From the NCBI RefSeq assembly GCF_003319115.1, contig NZ_QOHF01000030.1:1-51594 (forward strand): a stretch of DNA of 51,594 nucleotides, written 5' to 3'. Below, in pieces: positions 27,730 through 36,072 of this stretch (position 1 is its first letter; the number at the start of each line of letters is the position of its first letter). This DNA is from Geodermatophilus sp. TF02-6. GTDB taxonomy: Bacteria; Actinomycetota; Actinomycetes; Mycobacteriales; Geodermatophilaceae. The translations under genes and the position numbers were made by a program. A model generated the notes under the pieces. The model had not been told where the DNA came from, ran no database searches, and saw nothing but the letters and a program-made list of their open reading frames with translations.

Positions 27730-28980
27730 GTGCCAGCCAGCGCCGCCGTCCCGACCGCCACCGAGGTGCTCGTGGTCGGCGCCGGGCCGGCCGGTGCGGC
27801 CGCCGCGGCCTGGGCCTCCCGGGCCGGCCACGACGTGGTGCTCGCCGACGCCGCGGTCTTCCCGCGGGACAAGACCTGCGGGGACGGGCTGACCCCGCGG
27901 GCGGTCGCCGAGCTCGACCTGCTCGGCCTGGGGAACTGGGCGCGCGCCCGGGCTCGCAACCGCGGGCTGCGCGCGGCCGGCTTCGGGCAGGTCTGGGAGC
28001 TGCCCTGGCCGGGCGGGGAGTTCCCCGACCACGGCAGCGCGGTACCGCGCACGGAGCTCGACGCCCGCATCCGGGCAGCCGCGCTGGCCGACGGCGCCGT
28101 CCCGCTGGAGAGCGCCCGCGCGGTCGACGTCGAGCGGGACGGCTACCGGGTGGCCGGGGTGGTCTTCGAGGTCGGTGAGGAGACGGTCACCGTCGCCTGC
28201 CGGCGGCTGGTCGTGGCCGACGGGGTGCGGTCCCCGCTGGGCCGGGTGCTCGGTCGCGAGTGGCACCGGGACACCGCCTACGGCGTCGCCGCCCGCGGGT
28301 ACGTGCGCTCGCAGCGGGCCGACGACGAGTGGATCTCCTCGCACCTGGAGCTGCGCGGCGCCGAGGGCGAGCTGCTGTCGGGCTACGGCTGGGTCTTCCC
28401 CCTGGGGGCGGCATCGGGGCAGGTGAACATCGGCGTCGGCACGCTGGCCACCGCCCGCCGTCCCGCCGGGGTGCAGCTCAAGGCGCTGCTGGAGACCTAC
28501 GCCGACGCCCGCCGGGAGGACTGGCGGCTCGACGGGCCGGTGGAGGCGCCGGCATCGGCGCTGTTGCCGATGGGTGGCGCGGTCACCGGCGTCGCCGGGC
28601 GCAACTGGGCGCTGGTCGGGGACGCCGCCGGGTGCGTCAACCCGCTCAACGGCGAGGGCATCGACTACGGCCTGGAGACCGGGCGCACCGTCGTCGGGCT
28701 GTTCGGCGAGGACGACTGGTCGCGGGCCTGGCCGGCCGAGCTGCGGCGGCACTACGGCGAGGCGTTCTCCATCGCCCGCCGGCTCGCCGGGCTGCTCACC
28801 GTGCCCCGGTTCCTGCCCGCCGCGGGCCCGGTCGGCATGCGCTCGCGGGCGCTGATGACCGTCGCGCTGCGGGTGATGGGCAACCTGGTCACCGACGCCG
28901 ACCGCGACGTCGTGGCCCGCGCCTGGCGCGCGGCCGGCCGGCTGTCCACCCGCCTCGACCAGCGCCCCCCGTTCACCTGA
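27730..28980 (+). CDS. geranylgeranyl reductase family flavoprotein (MenJ-like)
   Basis: FAD-dependent reductase of isoprenoid double bonds, 416 residues. The FAD motif VLVVGAGPAGAAAAAWASRAG is at residues 13-33, and the family motif FPRDKTCGDGLTPRAV follows near 45. The GD motif is WALVGDAAGCVNPLNGEGIDYGLETG near 295. The strongest known analogue in this branch is MenJ (Rv0561c), which saturates one isoprene of menaquinone, so a role in menaquinone-9(H2)-type quinones or polyprenol modification is likely. I chose GTG 27730 because the upstream extension would run into the previous gene's terminator. It is convergent with the hemolysin III gene, with a very long hairpin between. Confidence 0.92.
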   Translation: MPASAAVPTATEVLVVGAGPAGAAAAAWASRAGHDVVLADAAVFPRDKTCGDGLTPRAVAELDLLGLGNWARARARNRGLRAAGFGQVWELPWPGGEFPDHGSAVPRTELDARIRAAALADGAVPLESARAVDVERDGYRVAGVVFEVGEETVTVACRRLVVADGVRSPLGRVLGREWHRDTAYGVAARGYVRSQRADDEWISSHLELRGAEGELLSGYGWVFPLGAASGQVNIGVGTLATARRPAGVQLKALLETYADARREDWRLDGPVEAPASALLPMGGAVTGVAGRNWALVGDAAGCVNPLNGEGIDYGLETGRTVVGLFGEDDWSRAWPAELRRHYGEAFSIARRLAGLLTVPRFLPAAGPVGMRSRALMTVALRVMGNLVTDADRDVVARAWRAAGRLSTRLDQRPPFT

Positions 28981-29004
28981 TCGAGCGCTCCCGGCCGAAT
29001 CCCA

Positions 29005-29075
29005 CCCCCGGGTATGGGAAGCGATACCTGCGTCCTGCCGCCCATGACGCAGGTATCGCTTCCCATGCCCGGGGG
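29005..29075. terminator. 30-bp near-perfect inverted repeat between convergent genes
   Basis: The arms are 29005-29034 and 29046-29075, with an 11-base loop. 29 of 30 positions are complementary, and the one mismatch would be a G-U pair in one RNA strand. The arms begin CCCCCGGGTATGGGAAGC and contain an inner GGTAT/ATACC palindrome. The position between convergent stops suits a terminator for both strands, but it is much longer than the other hairpins here. Confidence 0.75.
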
Positions 29076-29079
29076 ACCG

Positions 29080-29895
29080 TCAGCCGACGAAGGGGCTGTT
29101 GTACATCGCGAAGTAGACGGCGGTGTAGTGGCAGATCGCCGCCACGACCGTCAGCGCGTGGAAGACCTCGTGGTAGCCGAAGACGCCGGGCACCGGGTTG
29201 GGCCACTTGATCGCGTAGGCCACCCCGCCGAGGGTGTAGAGCAACCCGCCGACGGCGAGCAGCACCAGCGAGGTGACCCCGGCGATGTGCAGGATGTCGG
29301 TGAGCACGAAGACGGCCACCCAGCCGAGCCCGATGTAGAGGGGTACGCCGACCCAGCGCGGGGCCGTCGGCCAGGTCAGCTTGAGGAAGACGCCGGCCAG
29401 GGCGCCGGCCCACACGGTGGCGAGCACCCAGTAGCCGGTCGGCTGGTCCACGGCCAGCAGCGAGAACGGCGTGTACGTGCCGGCGATGAACAGGAAGATC
29501 ATCGAGTGGTCGAGCCGCTTCATGAGCTTCCAGCCGCGCGGTGACCAGCGACGGCGGTGGTAGAGCGCGCTGATCCCGAACAGGCCGCAGATCGTGGCGC
29601 AGTAGACGGCGACGGAGAACCCGGCGCGGGCGCCGAGCACCGAGGCCAGCGGGATGAGCACCGCTCCGGCGACGATGGCGCCGAAGAAGGCGAACAGGTG
29701 CAGCCAGCCGCGCATCCGCGGGCGGGTGTCGGGGTGGTCCCAGTCGTCGTCGGCGAAGTCCTCGGCGGTCCAGGTCCGCTCGACCCGCCCGCCCTCCTCG
29801 AGGACGGCGGCCACCGCCTGCTGGAGGGGTGCCTCGATCTCGGCGCCGTCCGCCTCGATCCGCACGGGTCCACGGCCGTCGGGGGAGACGCTCAT
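29080..29895 (-). CDS. hemolysin III family (TrhA/PAQR-like) membrane protein
   Basis: Seven-pass membrane protein of the hemolysin III/PAQR superfamily, 271 residues. The N-terminal 60 residues are acidic and cytoplasmic. The membrane core starts at RGWLHLFAFFGAIVAGAVLIPLA. Conserved metal-site residues are present: SALYHRRRW with its His, KRLDHSMIFLFIAGTYTPF (Asp-His) and GYHEVFHALTVVAAICHY (two His). The name comes from a haemolysin screen; members are thought to be membrane homeostasis factors or zinc-dependent hydrolases, not toxins. Rv1085c is the positional counterpart. The ATG at 29895 is divergent from the prenyl synthase gene across a dispersed repeat copy. Confidence 0.93.
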   Translation of the reverse strand: MSVSPDGRGPVRIEADGAEIEAPLQQAVAAVLEEGGRVERTWTAEDFADDDWDHPDTRPRMRGWLHLFAFFGAIVAGAVLIPLASVLGARAGFSVAVYCATICGLFGISALYHRRRWSPRGWKLMKRLDHSMIFLFIAGTYTPFSLLAVDQPTGYWVLATVWAGALAGVFLKLTWPTAPRWVGVPLYIGLGWVAVFVLTDILHIAGVTSLVLLAVGGLLYTLGGVAYAIKWPNPVPGVFGYHEVFHALTVVAAICHYTAVYFAMYNSPFVG

Positions 29896-29967
29896 GCGCC
29901 GAGGCTACGTACGCGCTGCTGGGGGTGCACCGGGACGCGGATGTGACCCGGGCAGCTCGTCTCGGGT

Positions 29968-30024
29968 GGCCCCCTGCAGGGCCCCGTCGCGAGCCTGCGA
30001 GCGGCGGGGGGCAGGGGGTCCTTC
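29968..30024 (+). repeat. dispersed structured intergenic element, copy 4
   Basis: The outer stem is CCCCCTGC/GCAGGGGG (29970-29977/30011-30018), the core is GCGAGCCTGCGAG and the end is GGGGTCCTTCT. Unlike the other copies it lies between divergent genes. Its right edge abuts the -10-like TAGGGT of the prenyl synthase gene, so it cannot be a simple terminator of either neighbour. Confidence 0.8.
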
Positions 30025-30030
30025 TAGGGT
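30025..30030 (+). promoter_or_regulatory. -10-like hexamer of the prenyl synthase gene
   Basis: TAGGGT, 7 bases before the GTG start and directly adjoining the dispersed repeat copy. No Shine-Dalgarno. Confidence 0.5.
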
Positions 30031-30037
30031 GACGGCC

Positions 30038-30817
30038 GTGGGGGTGCGTCAGTGGACTCGCGACGTCCTCACCCAGCTGTACGAGCGCCGGCTGGCCCGG
30101 GCGCTGGAGGGCGCCGACATCCCGCGCCACGTCGGGGTGATCGTCGACGGCAACCGGCGGTGGGCGCGCTCGATCGGCCTCGAGGACCCCAACGCCGGTC
30201 ACCGGCGCGGCGCGGACAAGATCGCCGGGTTCCTCGGCTGGTGCGACGAGGCCGGCGTCGAGGTGGTCACGCTCTTCCTGCTCTCCACCGACAACCTGTC
30301 CCGGCCCGAACCCGAGCTGGTCCCGCTGCTGCGGATCATCGAGGGCGTCGCCGGCGACCTCGCCGCCCCCGGCCGGCGCTGGCAGCTGCGCCCGGTGGGA
30401 GCCCTGGAGCTGCTGCCGGCCGAGACGGTCGCCGTCCTCAAGCAGGCGGAGGAGGCCACCCGCGACCGCCCGGGCGCCACCGTGAACCTCGCCGTCGGCT
30501 ACGGCGGACGGCGGGAGATCGCCGACGCCGTCCGGTCGCTGCTGGCCGAGCACGCCGAGCGGGGGACGACGCTGGACGAGCTGGTCTGCGTGCTCGACGT
30601 CGAGCACATCGCCGAGCACCTCTACACCCGCGGCCAGCCCGACCCCGACCTGGTGATCCGCACCAGCGGGGAGCAGCGGCTGTCGGGCTTCCTGCTCTGG
30701 CAGACCGCGCACTCGGAGTTCCACTTCACCGACGTCTACTGGCCCGACTTCCGCCGCGTCGACTTCCTGCGCGCGCTGCGTGCCTACGCGGCGCGGCACC
30801 GGCGGTTCGGCGGCTGA
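30038..30817 (+). CDS. isoprenyl transferase (cis-prenyl diphosphate synthase)
   Basis: Cis-prenyltransferase that adds isoprene units from IPP to an allylic diphosphate, 259 residues. The catalytic block is HVGVIVDGNRRWARSIG near residue 30, with Asp and the phosphate-binding Arg. NLAVGYGGRREIADAV and the C-terminal RTSGEQRLSGFLLWQTAHSEFHFTDVYWPDFRRVDFL are family signatures. The position after the hemolysin III gene is that of Rv1086, the short-chain Z-isoprenyl (omega,E,Z-farnesyl) diphosphate synthase of M. tuberculosis, so a short product feeding decaprenyl phosphate synthesis is the best guess; chain length cannot be read from sequence alone. The GTG start at 30038 could also be GTG 30044. 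Confidence 0.93.
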   Translation: MGVRQWTRDVLTQLYERRLARALEGADIPRHVGVIVDGNRRWARSIGLEDPNAGHRRGADKIAGFLGWCDEAGVEVVTLFLLSTDNLSRPEPELVPLLRIIEGVAGDLAAPGRRWQLRPVGALELLPAETVAVLKQAEEATRDRPGATVNLAVGYGGRREIADAVRSLLAEHAERGTTLDELVCVLDVEHIAEHLYTRGQPDPDLVIRTSGEQRLSGFLLWQTAHSEFHFTDVYWPDFRRVDFLRALRAYAARHRRFGG

Positions 30818-30823
30818 CAGACT
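30818..30823 (+). promoter_or_regulatory. -10-like hexamer of the DUF885 gene
   Basis: CAGACT directly after the preceding stop, 7 bases before the ATG. No Shine-Dalgarno. Confidence 0.3.
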
Positions 30824-30830
30824 GCTGCTC

Positions 30831-32045
30831 ATGCCGGCCTCCCCCGACCTGCCCCTGGAGTACGTGCGCCTGGGGCTGCGATTCGACCGGCTGGAGCCCG
30901 GCTTCGTCGACGCCTACACCGGTGACCAGCGGATGCGGGCGGAGGTCGACAGCGAGCCGGCCCCCACCCCGCAGGGCCTGCGCGACCGGGCCCGGGGGCT
31001 GCTGCGCGAGCTGGACGCCGCCGACCTGCCCGCCGACCGCACCGCGTTCCTCCGCGGCCAGCTCACCGGCCTGGAGTGCAGCGCCCGGAAGATGAGCGGC
31101 GAGCCGGTGACCTTCCTCGACGAGGTGGCGAGCTACTTCCAGGTCGACCTCACCCTCGGCGACCCGGCCGCCTACGCCGCCGCGCACGCCGAGCTCGACG
31201 CGCTGCTGCCCGGCCGCGGTCCGCTGGCCGAGCGCTACGCCGCGCACCGTCGCCGGGAGGAGTGCCCGCCGCAGCGGCTGGCCGAGGCCGTGGACGCGCT
31301 CTCCAGCGCGCTGCGCGACCGGGTGCACGTCGAGTACGGGCTGCCCGAGGTGGAGACCGTCCGGTACGAGGTGGTCACCGACCAGCCCTGGTCGGGGTTC
31401 AACTACTACGAGGGCGACTACCGCTCCCGGGTGGCGATCAACGCCGACCTGCCGCACCGGCTGGCGCAGCTGCCGCACCTGGTGGCCCACGAGGCCTACC
31501 CGGGCCACCACACCGAGCACTGCCGCAAGGAGCAGGGGCTGGTCGAGCGGGCCGCCCGCCTGGAGCACACGGTGTTCCTCGTCAACACCCCCGAGTGCCT
31601 CATGGCCGAGGGGCTGGCCGACCTCGGCGTGCAGGCCGCGATCGGGGAGGGCTGGGGGCCGTGGGCGGCCGAGGTCCTCGGCGACCTCGGCCTGCACCTC
31701 GACGGCTCCCTCGCCGAGCGGATCGCCGCCGCGGCCGCACCGCTGAACCGGGTGCGTCAGGACGCCGCCGTCCTCCTGCACGACCGGGCCGCCGACGCCG
31801 ACGAGGTGGCCGCCTACATCCAGCGCTGGTCGCTGGTCGGCCCCGACCGGGCCCGCCAGCAGCTGCGCTTCCTCACCCACCCGCTGTGGCGGGCCTACAT
31901 CACCACCTACGTGGAGGGCTTCGACCTGCTCTCGCGCTGGCTGGACGCGCGCCCGGCCGGGCAGCCGGTCGCCGACCGGTTCGTCCGGCTGCTCGACGAG
32001 CCCCTCACCCCGGCCGCCGTGGCCGGCGAGCTGCAGGCCGCCTGA
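30831..32045 (+). CDS. DUF885 family metallopeptidase-like protein
   Basis: A 404-residue protein of the DUF885 family, which includes putative zinc-dependent carboxypeptidases. The metal motif is HLVAHEAYPGHHTEHCRKEQ near residue 220 (HExxxxHH type), with a downstream glutamate in NTPECLMAEGLADLGVQA. The N-terminal half has FDRLEPGFVDAYTGD and SARKMSGEPVTFLDEVASYFQV. Many DUF885 proteins are about 550 residues with a signal peptide; this one is shorter and lacks a signal, so it should be cytosolic. Substrate unknown. It starts 13 bases after the prenyl synthase stop and is followed immediately by a tiny membrane protein gene. Confidence 0.9.
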   Translation: MPASPDLPLEYVRLGLRFDRLEPGFVDAYTGDQRMRAEVDSEPAPTPQGLRDRARGLLRELDAADLPADRTAFLRGQLTGLECSARKMSGEPVTFLDEVASYFQVDLTLGDPAAYAAAHAELDALLPGRGPLAERYAAHRRREECPPQRLAEAVDALSSALRDRVHVEYGLPEVETVRYEVVTDQPWSGFNYYEGDYRSRVAINADLPHRLAQLPHLVAHEAYPGHHTEHCRKEQGLVERAARLEHTVFLVNTPECLMAEGLADLGVQAAIGEGWGPWAAEVLGDLGLHLDGSLAERIAAAAAPLNRVRQDAAVLLHDRAADADEVAAYIQRWSLVGPDRARQQLRFLTHPLWRAYITTYVEGFDLLSRWLDARPAGQPVADRFVRLLDEPLTPAAVAGELQAA

Positions 32046-32225
32046 GTGGTGACGCGGCACGGCCCCGAGGAGGCCCGCGACCTGGGCCTGTGGACGGCCG
32101 GGTGGCTGGCCGTGCTGCTGGTCGCCGGCATCTGGTGGATCGGCGACCTGCGGCTGCAGTGGCCGGTGCTGCTCGTGCCGCTCGTCTGGGCGCTGGTCGC
32201 CGTCCGGCCGCGTCGTCGCCGCTGA
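32046..32225 (+). CDS. very small two-TM membrane protein
   Basis: A 59-residue open frame begins with GTG GTG right after the DUF885 stop. It reads VVTRHGPEEARDLGLW, then a first hydrophobic helix (TAGWLAVLLVAGIWWIG), a short turn DLRLQ, then a second helix (WPVLLVPLVWALVAV) and the basic end RPRRRR. The clear hairpin topology, positive-inside tail and head-to-tail placement make it a credible gene despite its size. No family recognised. The 246 bases that follow, up to phoH, hold two GTCACCTCCC direct repeats and GC-rich hairpins but no other gene. Confidence 0.7.
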   Translation: MVTRHGPEEARDLGLWTAGWLAVLLVAGIWWIGDLRLQWPVLLVPLVWALVAVRPRRRR

Positions 32226-32471
32226 GCCCTCGGGGGCGCTGGGTCGGCTGGGGCGGCTGGTACCCCGATGGAGGGACACGCCCGCCGGCCGTCACCTCCC
32301 TGTCACCTCCCGGGCCTACCGTCCGCGGTGGAGGACGAGCTCACCTCGTCGTCCACGGGAGGCCCGGTTGGTGCTGACGATCTCGTCGACCAGGGGGCCG
32401 GTGCCCGGCTCCCGCGCCGGGGCCCGGTCACCTTCGAGCCGGGGCGCGGCGCGCCCCACGGGAGTCGACAC

Positions 32472-33767
32472 GTGAACACTCGCCGCACGTTCGTCCTCGA
32501 CACCTCCGTCCTGCTGTCCGACCCCGCGGCGCCGCTGCGCCTGGGCGACTCCGACGTGGTCCTCCCCCTCGTCGTCATCGGGGAGCTCGAGGACAAGCGC
32601 AACCACCCCGAGCTGGGCTGGTTCGCCCGCCAGGCGCTGCGTCTGCTCGACGACCTGCGGGTCGCCCACGGCCGGCTCGACGCGCCGGTGCCCGTGGGCG
32701 AGGACGGCGGGACGCTGCACGTCGAGCTGAACCACAGCGACCCGTCGGTGCTGCCGGCCGGCTTCCGCAACGACAGCAACGACAGCCGGATCATGGGGGT
32801 GGCGTTGCACCTGCGTGCCGAGGGGCGCGACGTCTGCCTGGTCACCAAGGACGTCCCCCTCCGGGTGAAGGCCGCATCGGTCGGCCTGGAGACCGACGAG
32901 TACCGCGCGCTGGACGCCGTCGACGCCGGGTGGACCGGCATGGCCGAGCTGTCCCTGGACGACGGCGAGCTGTCGGCCCTCTACGACGACGGCACGGTGT
33001 TCGTGCCCGACGCCGCCGAGTTGCCGACGCACACCGGGCTGGTGCTGCTCTCCGGGCGCGGCTCGGCGCTGGGGCGGGTGACCCCCGACAAGCAGGTGCG
33101 GCTGGTGCGCGGCGACCGGGAGGCCTTCGGGCTGCACGGTCGCTCGGCCGAGCAGCGGGTGGCCCTCGACCTGCTGCTCGACCCGGACATCGGCATCGTC
33201 TCGCTCGGTGGGCGGGCCGGCACCGGCAAGTCGGCGCTGGCGCTGTGCGCCGGGCTGGAGTCGGTGATGGAGCGGCGGGCGCACCGGAAGGTCGTCATCT
33301 TCCGGCCGCTGTACGCCGTCGGCGGCCAGGAGCTCGGCTACCTACCCGGCAGCGAGGGCGACAAGATGTCGCCCTGGGCGCAGGCGGTCTACGACACCCT
33401 CGGGGCGCTGGTCTCCACCGACGTGCTCGACGAGATCGCCTCGCGCGACCTGATCGAGGTGCTGCCGCTGACCCACATCCGCGGCCGGTCGCTGCACGAC
33501 TCGTTCGTCATCGTCGACGAGGCGCAGTCCCTGGAGCGCGGGGTGCTGCTCACCGTGCTGTCCCGGCTGGGGTCGGGCTCGCGGGTGGTGCTCACCCACG
33601 ACGTCGCCCAGCGGGACAACCTCCGGGTCGGCCGGCACGACGGCGTCACCGCGGTGATCGAGGCGCTCAAGGGCCACCCGTTGTTCGCGCACGTGACCCT
33701 CACCCGCTCCGAGCGCTCGCCGATCGCCGCCCTGGTGACCGAGATGCTGGAGGACCTCCCGATCTGA
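32472..33767 (+). CDS. phoH2: PhoH family protein with N-terminal PIN domain (PhoH2)
   Basis: Fusion of a PIN-type ribonuclease domain and a PhoH ATPase/RNA-helicase domain, 431 residues. The PIN domain (residues 1-145) has [13 protein letters not shown] and other acidic residues of the metal site, ending [15 protein letters not shown]. The PhoH domain has Walker [19 protein letters not shown] near 240 and Walker [15 protein letters not shown] near 345. M. tuberculosis PhoH2 (Rv1095) of this architecture unwinds and cleaves RNA, usually with a small antitoxin partner; no antitoxin is seen upstream here. I chose GTG 32472 with GGGAG upstream; the longer frame from 32268 lacks conserved sequence. 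A dispersed repeat follows. Confidence 0.93.
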   Translation: MNTRRTFVLDTSVLLSDPAAPLRLGDSDVVLPLVVIGELEDKRNHPELGWFARQALRLLDDLRVAHGRLDAPVPVGEDGGTLHVELNHSDPSVLPAGFRNDSNDSRIMGVALHLRAEGRDVCLVTKDVPLRVKAASVGLETDEYRALDAVDAGWTGMAELSLDDGELSALYDDGTVFVPDAAELPTHTGLVLLSGRGSALGRVTPDKQVRLVRGDREAFGLHGRSAEQRVALDLLLDPDIGIVSLGGRAGTGKSALALCAGLESVMERRAHRKVVIFRPLYAVGGQELGYLPGSEGDKMSPWAQAVYDTLGALVSTDVLDEIASRDLIEVLPLTHIRGRSLHDSFVIVDEAQSLERGVLLTVLSRLGSGSRVVLTHDVAQRDNLRVGRHDGVTAVIEALKGHPLFAHVTLTRSERSPIAALVTEMLEDLPI

Positions 33768-33787
33768 ACCAGGTGACGGACTGGAAC

Positions 33788-33846
33788 GGCCCCCTTGCCG
33801 GGTCCCGCGCCGAGCCTGCGAGGCGTGGGGGGCAAGGGGGTCCTTT
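33788..33846 (+). repeat. dispersed structured intergenic element, copy 5
   Basis: The outer stem is CCCCCTTGCC/GGCAAGGGGG (33790-33799/33831-33840), the core is CGCCGAGCCTGCGAGG and the end is GGGGTCCTTT. It lies between the convergent ends of phoH2 and the LuxR regulator gene, where it could terminate transcription in the plus direction (T-run after GGGGTCC). Confidence 0.8.
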
Positions 33847-33849
33847 CGT

Positions 33850-34683
33850 TCAGGAGGTGGCCAGCTCGTCGCGGTTGACCAGGATGGCCAGCTGGGTGCG
33901 GGTCCGGACCTCGAGCCGGCGCAGCACGGCGGTGAGGTGGCTCTTCACCGTGGCCTGGCTCAGGAACAGCCGGCGGGCGATCTCGTCGTTGCTCAACCCC
34001 TGGGCGACCAGCACCGCGACGTCGCGCTGCCGGCCGGTGAGCCGGTCGAGCGGGCCGCTGCCGGCCGGCGCCGCACCGTCCCGGACGGAGTCGTCGCTCA
34101 GGTAGCGCACCAGGCGGCCGGCCACGGCGGCGTCGAGGGCGGCCTCGTCGCGGGCCAGGGCCCGGACCGCGTCGACCAGGCGCTGGGCGGCCAGCCGGCG
34201 GGACAGGTAGCCGCGGACGCCGGCCCGCAGCACCTTGACCAGCTCGGGATCGGGCGGAGCGGCGACGTCGGCGAGGACCAGCACCGCGGTGCCGCGCTGC
34301 GAGAGCTCCCGCACCAGCGGGAGGCCACCCTCGACCAGCGCCTGGCGCACCACCACGATCTGGACGGAGTCGTGGTCGGCGGCGGCGATCGCCGCCGGGA
34401 GGTCGTGCACCTCGCCGACGACGGCGAGGTCCGGTTGCGCGTCCAGGACCACCCGCAGCCCCAGGCGGTACAGCTCCTGGTCCTCGCAGAGCAGAATCCG
34501 GACCAGGCTCACCAGGGGGCGCGCCGGGAGCGGATGGGGGGCCGGCCGGCCCCCTCCCCGGGGTTCGGGCACCCGCAGCGGGCTGCCCCCGGCGGCGGGC
34601 CCGGGCGGGCGGTCGTCCACGTGCGCCCGCCCGGCGGGGCGCGCGCCGGCGGGCTGGGGGACGACGACGCCGTAGCGGCTCAT
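33850..34683 (-). CDS. LuxR-type response regulator with degenerate receiver (regulator 1)
   Basis: A 277-residue transcription factor. Residues 1-58 are Pro/Arg/Gly-rich with no family match. Residues about 59-175 form a receiver-like domain (VRILLCEDQELYRLGLRVVLDAQPDLAVVGE), and the C-terminus is a LuxR/NarL HTH (LTGRQRDVAVLVAQGLSNDEIARRLFLSQATVKSHLTAVLRRL). The strand that normally ends in the phosphoacceptor Asp reads VQIVVVRQALVEGG, so that Asp is missing. ATG 34683 is chosen because GTG 34512, which would give a normal 220-residue length, has no ribosome site. It is one of a tandem pair next to the polyketide cluster, 153 bases from its paralogue. Confidence 0.85.
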   Translation of the reverse strand: MSRYGVVVPQPAGARPAGRAHVDDRPPGPAAGGSPLRVPEPRGGGRPAPHPLPARPLVSLVRILLCEDQELYRLGLRVVLDAQPDLAVVGEVHDLPAAIAAADHDSVQIVVVRQALVEGGLPLVRELSQRGTAVLVLADVAAPPDPELVKVLRAGVRGYLSRRLAAQRLVDAVRALARDEAALDAAVAGRLVRYLSDDSVRDGAAPAGSGPLDRLTGRQRDVAVLVAQGLSNDEIARRLFLSQATVKSHLTAVLRRLEVRTRTQLAILVNRDELATS

Positions 34684-34836
34684 GGGCTCACCCCGAGCTC
34701 TCCGCCGCGGACCCCGACGGCGCCGGTGGCTGGGCGCCGGGTCGGGATCGCGGCTTCGGGTCGAATAGTGCACGAGACGTTACCGGTTCCGGCGGGTGAC
34801 CGCCGGTGAGCGCACACACACGGGCACCGGAGGTGT

Positions 34837-35565
34837 TCACACGGTCATCGGCGGGGCGGGTCCGACCCTGGGGGGCGGCCGCCCGCCCGGCCGGCCCCGG
34901 TTGACGTGGATGGCCAGCTGCGTCCGGTCGCGCAGCCCCAGGCGGCGCAGGACCACCGTGATGTGGCCCTTGACGGTGGCCTGGGACAGGTGCAGGGACG
35001 CGGCGATCTCCGAGTTGGTCAGCCCCTGGGCGACCAGGGCGGCCACCGCCTGCTGCCGCGCGGTCAGCCGGGTCTCCGGAGTCGGCCGCTCGCCGGTCGC
35101 CGGCACCGTCGGCTCGTCGAGGTTGTTGAGCAGGTGCTCGTCCAGCCGCGTCTCGCCGCGGACCACCGCCCGCACGGCCTCCACCAGGCGGGCCGGGCTC
35201 ACGCTGCGCACGTAGAAGCCGCAGGCGCCGGCGGTCAGGGCGGCGACGAGGTCCGCGCGGGTGCCCGTCTCGCTGAGCAGGATGACCTTCACCCCGCCGG
35301 TGCTCAGCTCCCGGACCAGCTGCAGGGCGCCGTTCCCCGGCGTGTCGTGCCCGACCAGGGCCACGTGGGGGACGTGCTCGTCGGCCAGCGCCAGCGCACG
35401 GGAGGAGTCGGGGGCCTCGGCCACGAGGACGAGGTCGGGCGCCGAGCGCAGCACGGTGCGCAGCCCGAACCGGAACACCTCGGAGTCGTCGCACACCAAG
35501 ACCCGGGCCGCAGCGCCGGACGGCAGGTCCTCGGCTGCAGGGTCAGGGCCCCGTACCTCCGCCAT
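34837..35565 (-). CDS. LuxR-type response regulator with degenerate receiver (regulator 2)
   Basis: A 242-residue paralogue of the preceding regulator. The receiver-like domain begins ARVLVCDDSEVFRFGLRTVLRSAPDLVLVAE, keeping the acidic pair CDD. The strand before the acceptor site reads VPHVALVGHDTPGNG, with Gly where Asp is expected. The HTH is LTARQQAVAALVAQGLTNSEIAASLHLSQATVKGHITVVLRRLGLRDRTQLA. The ATG at 35565 has AGGAG at 8-base spacing. It is divergent from the polyketide cluster across a 507-base intergenic region, so control of the cluster, its own gene, or both is plausible. Both paralogues may respond to a ligand rather than to phosphorylation; that is inference. Confidence 0.87.
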   Translation of the reverse strand: MAEVRGPDPAAEDLPSGAAARVLVCDDSEVFRFGLRTVLRSAPDLVLVAEAPDSSRALALADEHVPHVALVGHDTPGNGALQLVRELSTGGVKVILLSETGTRADLVAALTAGACGFYVRSVSPARLVEAVRAVVRGETRLDEHLLNNLDEPTVPATGERPTPETRLTARQQAVAALVAQGLTNSEIAASLHLSQATVKGHITVVLRRLGLRDRTQLAIHVNRGRPGGRPPPRVGPAPPMTV

Positions 35566-36072
35566 GTGCTCAGCTCCTGCTCCGGATCCCCCACTCCGGC
35601 ACGGGGTCCACGTGCCGGCGTCCCAGACGGCCCGGAGAAGACCGGTCGCCCCGTCGGGGCGGGAGGTGTGGCGTGGCGCTCGGTTCGTCGGTCCCGCTCC
35701 AGGTCCCCGAAAAGTAGGTGATGCACGACCTGGGCGCCACCTGCTCGGGAACCGCTCCCCCTCGGTCCCGCCCGACTTCATACCCGGGTAGGGGGCCGAC
35801 CCGCCCCGGGGCAGGTCGGCCCGCCCGCAAAGTCGGACGGAGCACCGCCCCGCGTCGGGTCCCGCACCGCAGGTGCGCACGACCCGCACCTCTCGTCTCA
35901 GCGGGTCCCCGGCCCGCCCCCACCCCGCGGTCGTGGATGCGGAACGGGACCTGTGACGGATTACGGCGTCGCTGTAGCCGCTCTAACGTTTGCCTCGTCT
36001 TAACCCGGCGCCCTCACAGCTTCCTCCCTGCCGGCTCACAGTTCGACGGACGCACGACGAGGAGGACCTCCG
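35566..36072. promoter_or_regulatory. 507-base divergent regulatory region of the polyketide cluster
   Basis: No gene is visible. Notable elements are a perfect palindrome TACCCGGGTA at 35781-35790 and an AT-richer block at about 35950-36005 with AACGTT and TCTTAACC. A heptamer direct repeat CTCACAG occurs at 36013-36019 and 36035-36041, 22 bp apart (two helical turns), followed by GAGGAGG at 36059-36065. Spacing of the heptamers on one face of the helix recalls activator sites of OmpR/SARP-type proteins, but no SARP gene is in the window. Confidence 0.5.

Noticed and set aside
32226..32471. Possible riboswitch or long 5' leader before phoH2
   Set aside because: I see direct repeats and GC-rich pairing but no known riboswitch core, and no conserved antitoxin ORF.
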